Origin: Gammaproteobacteria bacterium
GTDB taxonomy: Bacteria; Pseudomonadota; Gammaproteobacteria; Steroidobacterales; Rariloculaceae
NCBI GenBank assembly: GCA_017577365.1
Contig: PKRJ01000013.1
Coordinates: 7,095 to 71,094, forward strand
DNA: 64,000 nt
Direction: 5' to 3'
The notes beneath the pieces are model-generated. The model had not been told where the DNA came from. It ran no database searches and was given only the letters and a program-made list of their open reading frames with translations. Each line of letters starts with the position of its first letter. The stretch's first letter is position 1. The position numbers were made by a program, and so were the translations under genes. Shown in pieces: positions 1 to 8,930 of this stretch.

Positions 1-2831
1 TGATGCGCGAGCGCGACGAGCATCAGCACGACCGCGCCGATCACGAGCATGTAGACGCCGAGGTCGAACAAGAGCACCGTCGAGAGGTGCACGTCGCCGA
101 TCAACGGCAGGTGCAGGTCCGCGGCGAGCGCGCTCAAGAAAGGCTTTCCGGCGAACCACGCCGCGATTCCAGCGGTGCCCGCGCCGATCATCCCGAGCGC
201 GATCCAGACTTGCGGATGGATGCGCAATCGCGACTCTACCCACATCGTGCCGCCGACCATGTACTGCACGATCACCGCGCTCGCCATCACGAGCCCGCCG
301 ACGAAGCCGCCGCCCGGCGCCTGATGGCCGCGGAGCAGGAAGTACACGGAGACGAGGCCGGCCATCGGGCCGATCAGGCGCACGAGCACGGCCGGCAGGC
401 GCATGTAGCCGCGCGGCAACGGCGCATCGACCGCCGTCGTCAGCGGCGCGGGATCGGCACGCTGCGCCTTCGGCACGTCGATGCTCTCGGGGGCCGGGCG
501 GAAGCGGCGGAGCAGCGCGTACACGATCAGGGCCACGATCGCGACGACCGTGATCTCGCCGAGCGTGTCGAAGCTGCGGAAGTCGACGAGGATCACGTTC
601 ACGACGTTGCGTCCGCCGGCGACCTCGAGCGAGTTACGCAGGAAATAGCCCGGAAGATCCGAGACCTGAGGCCTCGTCAGCACCGCGAACGCGAGCGCCG
701 CGGTGCCGCAGCCGGCGGCGACGGCGAGCAAGAAGTCTCGCGCTCGCCGGCCGCGCGCTCGCGGCGTCTTCCGCCTCGGGTCGTCGAACGCGATCCGGCG
801 CGGCAGCCAGCGAAGTCCGAGCAGCAGCAGGACGACCGTGACCACCTCGACCGCGATCTGCGTGAGCGCGAGATCGGGGGCGGAGAACCACGCGAACGTG
901 AGGCACGTCACGAGTCCCGCGCCGCCGAGCATGATCAGCGCCGCGAGTCGGTGGAACTTCGCTTGCTGCGCCGCGCCGACCGCGCACGCGGCGCCGACGA
1001 CCCAGAGCAGCGTGAAGAGCGGGTCGATCGGCGTCAGCGGGTTTTCGCCGGCCGACCAGCCGGTCGAGCCGAAGGCGGCGACGCCGGCGACGAGCGCGAT
1101 GCCGACGATCGCGAGGAGCTGCGACTGGAGCCGCCGCGTGAAGAAGAGATGGCTGAGCTTCGCCGCTCCGCGCACGACGACGACGTTCGCGACGTCGAAC
1201 ATCCGCGCGGCGTTCAGGCGCGACAAGATCGGCGTCGGGCTCATCACGGCGCCCCGCGCGAGCAGGAGCACGTAGAACGTGATACCGCCGGCGAGCGCGA
1301 TGAAGCTCATCACGAGCGGCAGCGTGAATCCATGCCAGATCGCGAGCCGATACTCGGGCAGCTCGGGGCCCAAGATCGACATCATCGCCGTCTCGAGCAC
1401 GGGGCCGACGGTGACCGCCGGGAGCACGCCGACGAGCAGGCACGCGACAACGAGCAGCGCGCCCGGAACGATCATCCCGCGCGTCGGCTCGTGCCCGGGC
1501 TTGGGAAGGTCGTGTGACGGTTCCGTGAAGAAGACCTGATGCACGAAGCGCAGCGAGTACGCGACGCTGAAGACGCCCGCGAGCAGCGCGATCGTCGGCA
1601 GCGTGATCGACATGCCGAGCGACCTGCCGACGACGATCGCTTCCGCGAAGAACATCTCCTTCGACAGGAATCCGTTCAAGAGCGGCACGCCGGCCATCGC
1701 CGCGGCGGCGACGGTCGCGACAGCGGCGGTGATCGGCATCGATCGCGCGAGGCCGCCGAGCCGCTTCATGTCGCGCGTGCCCGTCTCGTGCTGCACGATG
1801 CCGGCCGCCATGAACAGCGACGCCTTGAATGTCGCGTGATTCATCATGTGGAAGACGGCGGCGACGAGGGCGAGCTCGCTGTTCATGCCGAGCAGCATCG
1901 TGATCAGGCCGAGATGGCTGATCGTCGAGTACGCGAGCACGCCTTTCGTATCGCGCTGAAAGGTCGCGGAGAACGCTCCGACGAGCAGCGACGCCGCGCC
2001 TGCGCTCGCGATGATCCAGAACCAGAGGTTCGTGCCGGCGAGCGCGGGCCAGAGCCGCGCGAGCAGGAACACGCCGGCCTTGACCATCGTCGCCGAATGC
2101 AGGTACGCCGAGACCGGCGTCGGCGCGGTCATCGCCTGCGGCAGCCAGAAATGGAACGGGAACTGCGCGCTCTTCGTCAGCACGCCGAGCGCGATCAGGA
2201 TCAGCAGCGCGCCGTACCACGGATGCGCCCGCAGCACGTCGCCCGCGACCAGCACGTCGTCGAGATCGTAGCTGCCGACGATCTCGCCGATCATCAGCAC
2301 GCCCATCAGGAGGCACAGGCCGCCCGCGACGGTGACCGTGACGGACATTCTCGCCGCTCGCCGCGCGTCCGGCAGGTGATACCAGTACGCGATCAGCATG
2401 AACGACGTGAAGCTCGTCAGCTCCCAGAAGACGACGATCTGAATGAGATTCCCGGAGAGCACTACGCCGAGCATCGCGCCCATGAACGCGAGCAGGAACG
2501 CGAAGAAGCGCGGGACCGGGTCCTCCGGGGACATGTAGTAGCGCGCGTACAGGACGACGAGCGCGCCCATCAGCGAGACGAGCAACGCGAACAGCCACGC
2601 GAAGCCGTCCATGCGGAAGTACAGGTCGAGGCCGAACTGCGGCAGCCACTCGAAGCGGAACGTCTCGACGCCTCCCGCCTGCACGCCGGGATAGAGGAGC
2701 GCCACCAGCGCGAGACACGCGACCGCGACGACGCCGGCGAGCCACGCCGCGGCGTTGCGCGCCCCGGCAGGCAGGAACGCGGCTGCGATGCTGCCGACGA
2801 AGGGCAGCGCGGCAATCAGCGTGAGCAGCAT
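1..2831 (-). CDS. mrpA: Mrp-type Na+/H+ antiporter, fused subunit A-B (3' end cut by window edge)
   Basis: About 943 codons are visible. The start is the ATG at 2831, opening with MLLTLIAALPFVGSIAAAF, a first membrane helix. Domain order follows PhaAB/MrpAB fusions: an NuoL-like proton-pumping core in the first ~500 residues (the region LTKSAQFPFHFWLPQAM is the conserved antiporter signature), a DUF4040/MbhD-like segment near residue 650-720, an MbhE-like segment, then an MnhB-like domain near the end (RGHQAPGGGFVGGL). Subunit A carries ion translocation in the multi-subunit inner-membrane Mrp antiporter, which exports Na+ or K+ in exchange for H+. Length is close to fused A-B proteins (~960 aa), so only the last residues are missing. 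The remaining mrp genes are expected just left of the window. The separate A and B polypeptides of Bacillus are fused here, as in rhizobial Pha systems. Confidence 0.9.
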   Translation of the reverse strand, partial: MLLTLIAALPFVGSIAAAFLPAGARNAAAWLAGVVAVACLALVALLYPGVQAGGVETFRFEWLPQFGLDLYFRMDGFAWLFALLVSLMGALVVLYARYYMSPEDPVPRFFAFLLAFMGAMLGVVLSGNLIQIVVFWELTSFTSFMLIAYWYHLPDARRAARMSVTVTVAGGLCLLMGVLMIGEIVGSYDLDDVLVAGDVLRAHPWYGALLILIALGVLTKSAQFPFHFWLPQAMTAPTPVSAYLHSATMVKAGVFLLARLWPALAGTNLWFWIIASAGAASLLVGAFSATFQRDTKGVLAYSTISHLGLITMLLGMNSELALVAAVFHMMNHATFKASLFMAAGIVQHETGTRDMKRLGGLARSMPITAAVATVAAAAMAGVPLLNGFLSKEMFFAEAIVVGRSLGMSITLPTIALLAGVFSVAYSLRFVHQVFFTEPSHDLPKPGHEPTRGMIVPGALLVVACLLVGVLPAVTVGPVLETAMMSILGPELPEYRLAIWHGFTLPLVMSFIALAGGITFYVLLLARGAVMSPTPILSRLNAARMFDVANVVVVRGAAKLSHLFFTRRLQSQLLAIVGIALVAGVAAFGSTGWSAGENPLTPIDPLFTLLWVVGAACAVGAAQQAKFHRLAALIMLGGAGLVTCLTFAWFSAPDLALTQIAVEVVTVVLLLLGLRWLPRRIAFDDPRRKTPRARGRRARDFLLAVAAGCGTAALAFAVLTRPQVSDLPGYFLRNSLEVAGGRNVVNVILVDFRSFDTLGEITVVAIVALIVYALLRRFRPAPESIDVPKAQRADPAPLTTAVDAPLPRGYMRLPAVLVRLIGPMAGLVSVYFLLRGHQAPGGGFVGGLVMASAVIVQYMVGGTMWVESRLRIHPQVWIALGMIGAGTAGIAAWFAGKPFLSALAADLHLPLIGDVHLSTVLLFDLGVYMLVIGAVVLMLVALAH

Positions 2832-2943
2832 CCTGTCGCGTCCTCAGCAAAGACCGCGGCCGGGCTCGGCCGCGGTTGCCGGTAGCTTCTCGCGAAGGCC
2901 GGCTCGGATGGCGATACGGGTCGCTCGTCCGGGCCAGCGCGCG

Positions 2944-4290
2944 TCATATGAGCCCGAAAGCGACCATCGCTTCTGCGACGCGCAAGAAGCCGAGAATGTT
3001 CGCGCCGACGACGTAGTTGCCGGGGCAGCCGAACTCCTCGGCGGTCGCGTAGCAGTCGTGGTGGATTTTCTGCATGATCTCGCGTAGCCGCTGTTCAGTG
3101 TACTCGAAGGTCCACGCATCGCGGCTCGCGTTCTGCTGCATCTCGAGCGCGGACGTCGCGACGCCGCCTGCGTTGGCCGCCTTACCGGGCCCGTACGCGG
3201 CACCGGCTTCGAGCAGCGCGCGCACGCCGCCCGGCGTCGTCGGCATGTTCGCGCCCTCGGCAACCGCGAGGCACCCGTTCGCGAGCAGCGTCCGGACCGA
3301 CGCCTCGTCCAGCTCGTTCTGCGTCGCGCACGGCAGCGCGACCTCGCAGGGGATCGTCCAGATGTTGCCGCCGGCTCGGTATTCCGCCTCGGGATGCTCC
3401 TCGGCGTATGCGCTGATCCGCCGTCTCTCGACCTCCTTGATGCGCTTGACGGTCTCGAGGCGGATGCCGCGCGGGTCGTAGATCACGCCGTTCGAGTCGG
3501 AGCACGCGACCACCTTGGCGCCGAGCTGCTGGAGCTTCTCCATCGCGTAGATGGCGACGTTTCCGGAACCCGACACGATGCAGGTCTTGCCTTGGACCGA
3601 ATCTCCGCGGACCTTCAGCATCTCCTCGACGAAGTAGACGACGCCGTAGCCGGTCGCCTCCTTGCGCACGAGCGAGCCGCCCCACTTCGGGCTCTTGCCG
3701 GTCAACACGCCGGATTCGTATCGGTTCGTGATGCGTTTGTATTGGCCGAACAGGTAGCCGATCTCGCGCTGGCCGACGCCGATGTCCCCGGCCGGGACGT
3801 CCGTGAACTCCCCGAGGTGCCGATAAAGCTCCGTCATGAAGCTCTGGCAGAAGCGCATGACCTCGTCGTCGGACTTGCCCTTCGGGTCGAAGTCCGCGCC
3901 GCCCTTCGCGCCGCCGATCGGCATTCCGGTGATGGCGTTCTTGAACGTCTGCTCGAAGCCCAGGAACTTGACGATGCCCAGATTGACGGACGGATGGAAG
4001 CGCAACCCCCCCTTGTACGGGCCGAGCGCGCTGTTGAATCCCACCCGGAAACCGCGATTGATGTGCACTTCCCCGCGGTCGTCCTGCCAAGGGACGCGGA
4101 AGATGATCTGCCGCTCCGGCTCGCAGATTCGCTCGATGATTTTGTGCTCCGCATACTGCGGGTACTTGCGCAGCACCGGGGCGAGCGTCTCGGTTACTTC
4201 CGTAACCGCTTGATGGAACTCGGTTTCTCCCGGGTTTCGGCGCATGACGTCCGCAATGATGCGTCGGATTCTTGCGTCGATTTCAGCCAT
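2944..4290 (-). CDS. gdhA: NADP-specific glutamate dehydrogenase
   Basis: 448 aa, the usual size of the hexameric family-I enzyme (E. coli GdhA is 447). It interconverts 2-oxoglutarate plus ammonium and glutamate in the cytoplasm. Visible hallmarks are the substrate-binding stretch GPYKGGLRFHPSVN, the catalytic-lysine region MPIGGAKGGADFDPKGKSD, the dinucleotide-binding motif VSGSGNVAIYAMEK, and the C-terminal AGGVATSALEMQQN segment. The ATG at 4290 gives MAEIDARIRRII and matches family N-termini. The frame is open a further 100 codons upstream, but that stretch contains two direct repeats and does not look like protein. The Shine-Dalgarno-like AAGGGA lies unusually close (about 2 nt) to this ATG. 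Confidence 0.95.
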   Translation of the reverse strand: MAEIDARIRRIIADVMRRNPGETEFHQAVTEVTETLAPVLRKYPQYAEHKIIERICEPERQIIFRVPWQDDRGEVHINRGFRVGFNSALGPYKGGLRFHPSVNLGIVKFLGFEQTFKNAITGMPIGGAKGGADFDPKGKSDDEVMRFCQSFMTELYRHLGEFTDVPAGDIGVGQREIGYLFGQYKRITNRYESGVLTGKSPKWGGSLVRKEATGYGVVYFVEEMLKVRGDSVQGKTCIVSGSGNVAIYAMEKLQQLGAKVVACSDSNGVIYDPRGIRLETVKRIKEVERRRISAYAEEHPEAEYRAGGNIWTIPCEVALPCATQNELDEASVRTLLANGCLAVAEGANMPTTPGGVRALLEAGAAYGPGKAANAGGVATSALEMQQNASRDAWTFEYTEQRLREIMQKIHHDCYATAEEFGCPGNYVVGANILGFLRVAEAMVAFGLI

Positions 4291-4336
4291 GTCCCTTGGC
4301 CCTGTTGCCAAAAACTCGAGCCGCGATTGTAAAGGC

Positions 4337-4444
4337 GTAGCAATACTTACGCAGCGCCGGTTCGAAGCGCCCGCTATAGCGTTTGTAGCTCTCGCGCTCG
4401 GCGACGTGGTAGCAATACTTACGCAGCGCCGGTTCGAAGCGCCC
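4337..4444. repeat. Two 36-bp direct repeats separated by 36 bp upstream of gdhA
   Basis: Two perfect copies at 4337-4372 and 4409-4444, starting GTAGCAATACTTACGCAGCG and ending GGTTCGAAGCGCCC, contain the small palindrome TTCGAA flanked by GCGC on both sides. The unit between them (4373-4408) is exactly 36 bp and unrelated in sequence. I see no third copy 72 bp either side. The geometry is that of a minimal CRISPR (repeat-spacer-repeat), but no cas gene is in the window. Tandem operators for gdhA or a small dispersed repeat are at least as likely. Confidence 0.85.
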
Positions 4445-4457
4445 CCTTTTTCGGGGG
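4442..4457 (-). terminator. Possible hairpin downstream of the MocR gene
   Basis: CCCCC (4442-4446), loop TTTTTC, GGGGG (4453-4457). It lies about 100 bp past the stop of the minus-strand MocR gene and overlaps the end of the second 36-bp repeat. There is no T-run, so intrinsic termination is uncertain. Confidence 0.2.
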
Positions 4458-4552
4458 ACGATTCGCGCATCGAGCGGCGGGGTCGACCTCGCTCGCCGAG
4501 TCGCGAACTCCCCGGTTTGGAGGCGCGCCGGCCGTGAACGGGACGAGCGGCG

Positions 4553-5968
4553 TCAGCCGCGGGCGAGCCGGCCGAGCACCTCGATCGCACGCCGGACCGC
4601 CGGCGTGAACCGCACGCCGGCGCTGATCCGTATGAACCGCTCGTAACGTCCCGACGCGGAGAAGATCAAGCCCGGCGCGATGCCGATCCGGTGGGCGAGC
4701 GCGGCCCGAAACAGGGAAAGCCCGTCGACCTCGCCGGGCAGCTCGAGCCAGAGCACGACGCCGCCCCCCGGACGGGAGAGCCGCGTTCCGCGAGGGAAGG
4801 CGTCGACGATCGCATCGCTGAAACGCTCGAAGTTCGTCGCGAGCTCCTCGCGCACGCGGCGGAGGTGCCGGTCGTGCAGGCCTTCGGCCAGATAGCGGGC
4901 GACGACGTGCTGCTGCAGCGTGGGCGTCGCGACCGTCGTGCAGAATTTCGCCCGGATGAGCTCCGTCGTGTGTCGCGGCGCCGCCACCCAGCCGACCCGA
5001 AACCCGAGCGCGACGGATTTCGAGATCGACGCGCACGTGATCACCGAGCCCGAGTCGTCGAACGCCGCGAACGGCTTCGGCCGCTCCGGGCCGAGGTGGA
5101 GGTCGCCGTAGATGTCGTCTTCGATGAGCGGGATGCCGCGCTCGGCGAGGAGGCGGACGATGCGTTCCTTGACGGCATCCGGCGTCTGGGCGCCGGTCGG
5201 ATTGTTGAAGCTCGACTGCAGCAACGCCGCCGCGATCTCGCTCCCCGAGACGGCGTACTCGAGCGCGTCCGCGTCGATGCCGTGCTCCGGATGGTTCGGC
5301 ACTTCGACGACCTTGAGACGCAGGTGCTCGAGGAGCTGCAGGATTCCGAAGTACGTCGGCGACTCGACGAGCACCGCGTCTCCGGGCTTGCACAAGACGC
5401 CGAGCGACAGCGCGAGCGCTTCCATCGTGCCGTTCGTGACGACGATGTCGTCCGGAACGACGGGCGCGCCGGTGAGCGCCATTCGTTTCGCGATCTCCCG
5501 CCTCAGCGTTTCGAGGCCCGGCGGCGGGATGAACACGTTCGGGAGCTCGGGAAGCTCGCGGAGGACCCTTCGCGTCAGCCCGTTCAGACGCCCGTTCAAT
5601 CTGGACGCGGGATCGGTCACGGCGCTGTTGAGCGCGACGAGATCCGTTCTATTGAGTGCCGAGAGCACCGTGTCGACGACCTTCGACGACACGGTGCGCG
5701 GCTTACGCGACCGTCTGGCCGCGGATGGCGAGGCCGCGGCCGGCGAGCGGGCGGCGACGAAGAAGCCCGATCGCGGCCGAGAGTCGAGGAGACCGCGCCG
5801 CTCGAGATGCAGATAAGCCTGAACGACGGTGCCGACGCTGACGCCGACGTTGCGGCTCATCGTGCGCAACGACGGTACGCGCTCATTCGGTTTCAGCGAG
5901 CCCGAGAGGATCTGCCGTTCGATGATGTCGGCGACCTGCTCGTATCGCGTGCCGTTTCGGGCGGCCAT
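4553..5968 (-). CDS. MocR/PdxR-family regulator (GntR HTH + aminotransferase fold)
   Basis: 471 aa. Residues ~1-75 form a GntR winged helix (RYEQVADIIERQILSGSLKP, then VPSLRTMSRNVGVSVGTVVQ, with the typical ERRGLLDSRPRSGFFVA end). Residues ~120-470 are a class-I aminotransferase fold that binds PLP, including VTNGTMEALALSLGVLCKPG, LIEDDIYGDLHLG and the Schiff-base lysine region CASISKSVALGFRVGW. MocR proteins sense PLP or amino-acid-derived ligands and regulate a neighbour. The gene is divergent from a RhtB-type exporter across 98 bp, so it probably controls export of an amino acid. The ligand cannot be read from the sequence. Confidence 0.9.
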   Translation of the reverse strand: MAARNGTRYEQVADIIERQILSGSLKPNERVPSLRTMSRNVGVSVGTVVQAYLHLERRGLLDSRPRSGFFVAARSPAAASPSAARRSRKPRTVSSKVVDTVLSALNRTDLVALNSAVTDPASRLNGRLNGLTRRVLRELPELPNVFIPPPGLETLRREIAKRMALTGAPVVPDDIVVTNGTMEALALSLGVLCKPGDAVLVESPTYFGILQLLEHLRLKVVEVPNHPEHGIDADALEYAVSGSEIAAALLQSSFNNPTGAQTPDAVKERIVRLLAERGIPLIEDDIYGDLHLGPERPKPFAAFDDSGSVITCASISKSVALGFRVGWVAAPRHTTELIRAKFCTTVATPTLQQHVVARYLAEGLHDRHLRRVREELATNFERFSDAIVDAFPRGTRLSRPGGGVVLWLELPGEVDGLSLFRAALAHRIGIAPGLIFSASGRYERFIRISAGVRFTPAVRRAIEVLGRLARG

Positions 5969-5980
5969 CCAGCACCCATC

Positions 5981-6013
5981 TGTATCAGTGAAAAATCAAG
6001 ATACCTGAATCTG
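5981..6013. promoter_or_regulatory. Candidate MocR operator between divergent genes
   Basis: The 98-bp divergent spacer is locally AT-rich. It contains the inverted repeat GTATC (5982-5986) and GATAC (6000-6004), plus a related CTGAATCTGTACC just downstream. Its position between a MocR gene and its likely target is what one expects for the operator. The assignment is inference from position and symmetry. Confidence 0.4.
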
Positions 6014-6066
6014 TACCACTCGGCCAGCGGCGCGCTACGGTGCTTCCGACATCTGGAGGACTTGCC

Positions 6067-6693
6067 ATGGAGACGCTGCTGCCGCTCGCCGGCTTCGCGT
6101 TCGCGTCGTCGATCACACCCGGCCCGAACAATCTGATGCTGTCCGCGTCCGGCATCGCGTTCGGCTTGCGGCGCACGTTGCCGCATCTCGCGGGCGTCGT
6201 CGCCGGATTCGAGGTGCTGCTCGTCGTCTGCGCGAGCGGCGTCGGCGCGCTCGTCGGCGCGTTCCCCGCGGCCGGCTTCGCGATGAAGGCGATCGGCTCG
6301 GGCTATTTGCTCTATCTTGCCTGGTCGATGCGCGGCGTGTTCTCGCCCGACGTCGCATCGCGGCCGTCGAAGCCGTTGACGTTCGTCGAAGCCGCGCTAT
6401 TCCAGTTCGTCAACCCGAAAGCCTGGCTCATGGCGATCACGGCGGTCTCCGTCTTCGTGCCCCCGCGCGAGCCGCGTTGGCTCGCCGTCGCCGAGGTCTG
6501 CGGCGTATTCGGCGCGATAAACTTGCCGTGCGTCGGCGCCTGGGCCGTCGTCGGCGCCGCGCTGCGCCGCTCGCTCGCGATCGAGCGTTGGGCGGATTAC
6601 TTCCGGCTGGTGGTCGGCGTGCTGATGCTCTATGCCGTCGCCGCGATCTGGGTCGGCGGCGATTCACCGATTGCGCCGATGCCCGCGCCGTGA
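6067..6693 (+). CDS. LysE/RhtB-family amino-acid exporter
   Basis: 208 aa integral membrane protein with about six helices. The N-terminal signature TPGPNNLMLSASGIAFGLRR is the RhtB family hallmark, and FVNPKAWLMAI is the second conserved motif. The ATG at 6067 is preceded by GGAGGA with 6-nt spacing, so it is preferred to the in-frame ATG at 6040. Family members export homoserine, threonine, cysteine or lysine from the cytoplasm. Divergent pairing with a MocR regulator suggests substrate-induced expression. Confidence 0.9.
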   Translation: METLLPLAGFAFASSITPGPNNLMLSASGIAFGLRRTLPHLAGVVAGFEVLLVVCASGVGALVGAFPAAGFAMKAIGSGYLLYLAWSMRGVFSPDVASRPSKPLTFVEAALFQFVNPKAWLMAITAVSVFVPPREPRWLAVAEVCGVFGAINLPCVGAWAVVGAALRRSLAIERWADYFRLVVGVLMLYAVAAIWVGGDSPIAPMPAP

Positions 6694-6708
6694 GAAAACG
6701 GAGGCGGA

Positions 6709-7494
6709 ATGCGGAAAGGAGCTCTCATGAGATCGAAGTGGGTACCCGGCAGCTTCCTCGTCGCGGCGGGGGCACTGCTCGCCTCGAGCCTCGTGCTCGC
6801 GCAGGACGACCCGCGCGCCGGACGGCCGCCGGTGATCACCGTATCGGCTTCCGCTGAGGTGTCCGCGCAGCCGGACGAAGCCGTCGTGCGGCTCGGCGTG
6901 CTCGCGCAGGCGCCCGAAGCCGCCGACGCGCAGCAACGCGTGAACGAGACGATGCAGCGGATCCTCGCGGCAGTGACGGCGCTGGGCGTCGCGGAGCGAT
7001 CGGTCAGAACGGAAGATCTATCGCTGACGCCGGTGTATGCCGATCAGCGGCCGGTCCCCGATCGTGAGCCGCAGGAGCCGCGCATCGTCGGCTATCGCGC
7101 GAGCAACGTCGTCGCCGTCGAGGTGACGGAGCTTGCCCGCGTCGGCGAGATCATCGATGCGGGCATCGGTGCCGGCGCGAATCAGTTGCAAGGCATATCG
7201 TTCGGCTTGCGGGACGACGCCGAGGCGCGCGCGCAGGCGATGCGTCAGGCCGTCGCGGAAGCCGCGTTGCAGGCGCGCGCGATCGCGGACGCGCTCGGCG
7301 TCCGTCTCGGGCGAGTCCGCGAGGTCGTCGGCGGCGGCTACGAGGTCCGCCCGCCGATGCCGTACATGAACGCGCGTTACGCGGTCGCGGAAATGGCCTC
7401 GACACCGGTCCAGCCCGGCGACATCGCCATCACCGCGAACGTGACCGTCACATACGACATCGCCGGCGACGGGCCGGGCGCGCGCGGCCGGTAG
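6709..7494 (+). CDS. SIMPL (DUF541) domain periplasmic protein
   Basis: 261 aa from the ATG at 6709. A second ATG at 6727 also has a good ribosome site (AAGGAG) and starts exactly at a signal peptide (MRSKWVPGSFLVAAGALLAS, cut after VLAQ), so 6727 may be the true start. Residues ~45-250 match the SIMPL/DUF541 fold: an ITVSASAEVSAQPDEA entry strand, a long central helix, and the C-terminal conserved ITANVTVTYDI strand. The family (e.g. E. coli YggE) forms envelope oligomers linked to oxidative stress, but its biochemical role is not settled. It is only 15 bp downstream of the exporter and may be cotranscribed. Confidence 0.85.
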   Translation: MRKGALMRSKWVPGSFLVAAGALLASSLVLAQDDPRAGRPPVITVSASAEVSAQPDEAVVRLGVLAQAPEAADAQQRVNETMQRILAAVTALGVAERSVRTEDLSLTPVYADQRPVPDREPQEPRIVGYRASNVVAVEVTELARVGEIIDAGIGAGANQLQGISFGLRDDAEARAQAMRQAVAEAALQARAIADALGVRLGRVREVVGGGYEVRPPMPYMNARYAVAEMASTPVQPGDIAITANVTVTYDIAGDGPGARGR

Positions 7495-7904
7495 CGCGGC
7501 TCGCGCGCGACTCCGCGTCGATCGTCGCAGCGTCGCATTCTCGCGGGCAATGCGTCGAAGTCGCCTGGTCAATAAATAGACGAATCCGAGACGATTCCCC
7601 CACGCGAATCTTTCCCGCGGCCGCGCTCCGAGCGGCCGCCATGCGCTCCAGCTCGACTCTTCTTCTCCATCCGCCGCCGGTGGCGGTCGAGACGGCCGGC
7701 CGCGCCTCGGGAGCATCTCCCGCTCGCCGCGTCGGCGTGATCGATCTCACGGAATAATGTTTGTCTCTCAACATATTATCGGCCCACATCGGGATGCACG
7801 CGCTAGGGACGGCGTCGGCGTTCGTGCCGTTGGAGAAGCCGACGATCGCGCTCGTCGTCGCGGGGGTCTTGGAGTGAACGAGCGCTCGGACTGAAAGAGG
7901 GGAT
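7495..7904. other. 410-bp intergenic region
   Basis: No convincing gene. A 27-codon ATG frame (7794-7877) ends just before the di-heme peroxidase gene and could be a leader or remnant; it has no recognisable similarity or strong ribosome site. The region holds the AT-rich palindrome listed separately. Confidence 0.5.
7753..7777. promoter_or_regulatory. AT-rich imperfect palindrome, candidate operator
   Basis: AATAATGTT (7753-7761) and AACATATT (7770-7777) are near-perfect inverted arms in an otherwise GC-rich stretch, about 130 bp upstream of the peroxidase/kinase/regulator operon. This is suitable for a dimeric regulator or a promoter element. There is no direct evidence for the binding protein. 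Confidence 0.35.
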
Positions 7905-8930
7905 ATGCCGACTAGGCGCTGCGACGCGCGTCACCTGCAAACGCAGGCATGGAGCCTTCTGGTCGGCTGCTGCTTGCTCGGCTGCTCCGAGTCCGATCTC
8001 GCTGGCGTCGGACCCGAGTTCGCCTTGCCGGGGCCGCCTTCGCTCGCGGGCGTGATGCCGCTGACGCGGCCGGAAGGGCTCGATCGGCAGAAGGTCGCGC
8101 TCGGCAAGGATCTGTTCAACGACACGCGCTTGTCGGCGGACGGCAGCATCGCGTGCTCGAGCTGCCACGATGTCGCGGCCGGCGGCGACGACGGGCGCCC
8201 GACGGCGATCGGAATCGGCGGCCGCGTCGGACCGCTCAATACGCCTACGGTATTCAATAGCTCGCTCAACGTGGCGCAGTTCTGGGACGGGCGCGCGTCG
8301 AGCCTCGAGGAGCAGATCGATCAGACGGTGCAGAGCCCGCTCGAGCTGGGCGCGGACTGGACGACGATCGAGAAACGTCTGCGCGCCGACCGGGCGATGC
8401 GGAAGCGCTTCGAGGCGGTATTCGGCACAGAGCCCGATGCGCAAACCGTCAAGAGCGCGATCGCGGAATACTTGCGCGCGCTGATCACGGTCGATGCACC
8501 GTTCGACCGGTACCTCGCCGGGGATCGAAGTGCCATGGGGGCGGACGCGGTCGAGGGCTACGAGCTGTTCTCGAGGCTCGGCTGCATCTCGTGCCATCAA
8601 GGCAGGAACCTCGGCGGCAACTTCTTTCAGCGTATCGGCGTCATGGGCGACTTCTTCGCGAAGCGCGGAAGGGCTCCGAGCGAAGCCGATCTCGGCCGCT
8701 TCAATGTCACGGGCCGCGAAGAGGATCGATACAAGTTCAAAGTGCCGAGCTTGCGCAACGTGGCGCAGACGGCGCCGTACTTTCACGACGGGAGCGGCGA
8801 GACGCTCGAGGACGCGGTGCGAATGATGGTCGACGTGCAGCTCGGGCGTCCGGTTCGCGACGACGAGATTCGCAAGCTCGTCGCGTTCCTCGAGGCGTTG
8901 ACCGGCGAGGTGGACGAGGCGCTGCTATGA
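7905..8930 (+). CDS. Di-heme cytochrome c peroxidase / MauG-family lipoprotein
   Basis: 341 aa. An N-terminal lipoprotein-type signal ends at the LLGC cysteine around residue 27. There are two c-type heme motifs, CSSCH at ~84-88 and CISCH at ~227-231, in the usual two-domain arrangement of bacterial di-heme peroxidases, with family-typical ALGKDLFNDTRLS, LNTPTVFNSS, FKVPSLRNVAQTAPYFHDG and C-terminal LVAFLEALTG segments. Such enzymes reduce H2O2 with electrons from small cytochromes, or act as MauG-like oxidants, in the periplasm. The stop overlaps the start of the kinase gene (ATGA), so the heme protein and a sensor kinase are translationally coupled. This suggests a sensory or protective role tied to signalling. 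Confidence 0.9.
   Translation: MPTRRCDARHLQTQAWSLLVGCCLLGCSESDLAGVGPEFALPGPPSLAGVMPLTRPEGLDRQKVALGKDLFNDTRLSADGSIACSSCHDVAAGGDDGRPTAIGIGGRVGPLNTPTVFNSSLNVAQFWDGRASSLEEQIDQTVQSPLELGADWTTIEKRLRADRAMRKRFEAVFGTEPDAQTVKSAIAEYLRALITVDAPFDRYLAGDRSAMGADAVEGYELFSRLGCISCHQGRNLGGNFFQRIGVMGDFFAKRGRAPSEADLGRFNVTGREEDRYKFKVPSLRNVAQTAPYFHDGSGETLEDAVRMMVDVQLGRPVRDDEIRKLVAFLEALTGEVDEALL

Noticed and set aside
634..2885. Long open frames on both strands within the mrpA region
   Set aside because: Both lack recognisable protein features; the frame in between translates to a clear Mrp A-B subunit with membrane helices.
4337..4444. Annotating the two repeats as a CRISPR array
   Set aside because: Only two copies and one spacer, no cas genes and a location in the gdhA leader. 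The geometry is reported as a finding, but not called CRISPR.
7794..7877. 27-codon ORF before the di-heme peroxidase gene
   Set aside because: No ribosome site or recognisable similarity; could be chance in GC-rich DNA. Mentioned only in the spacer entry.
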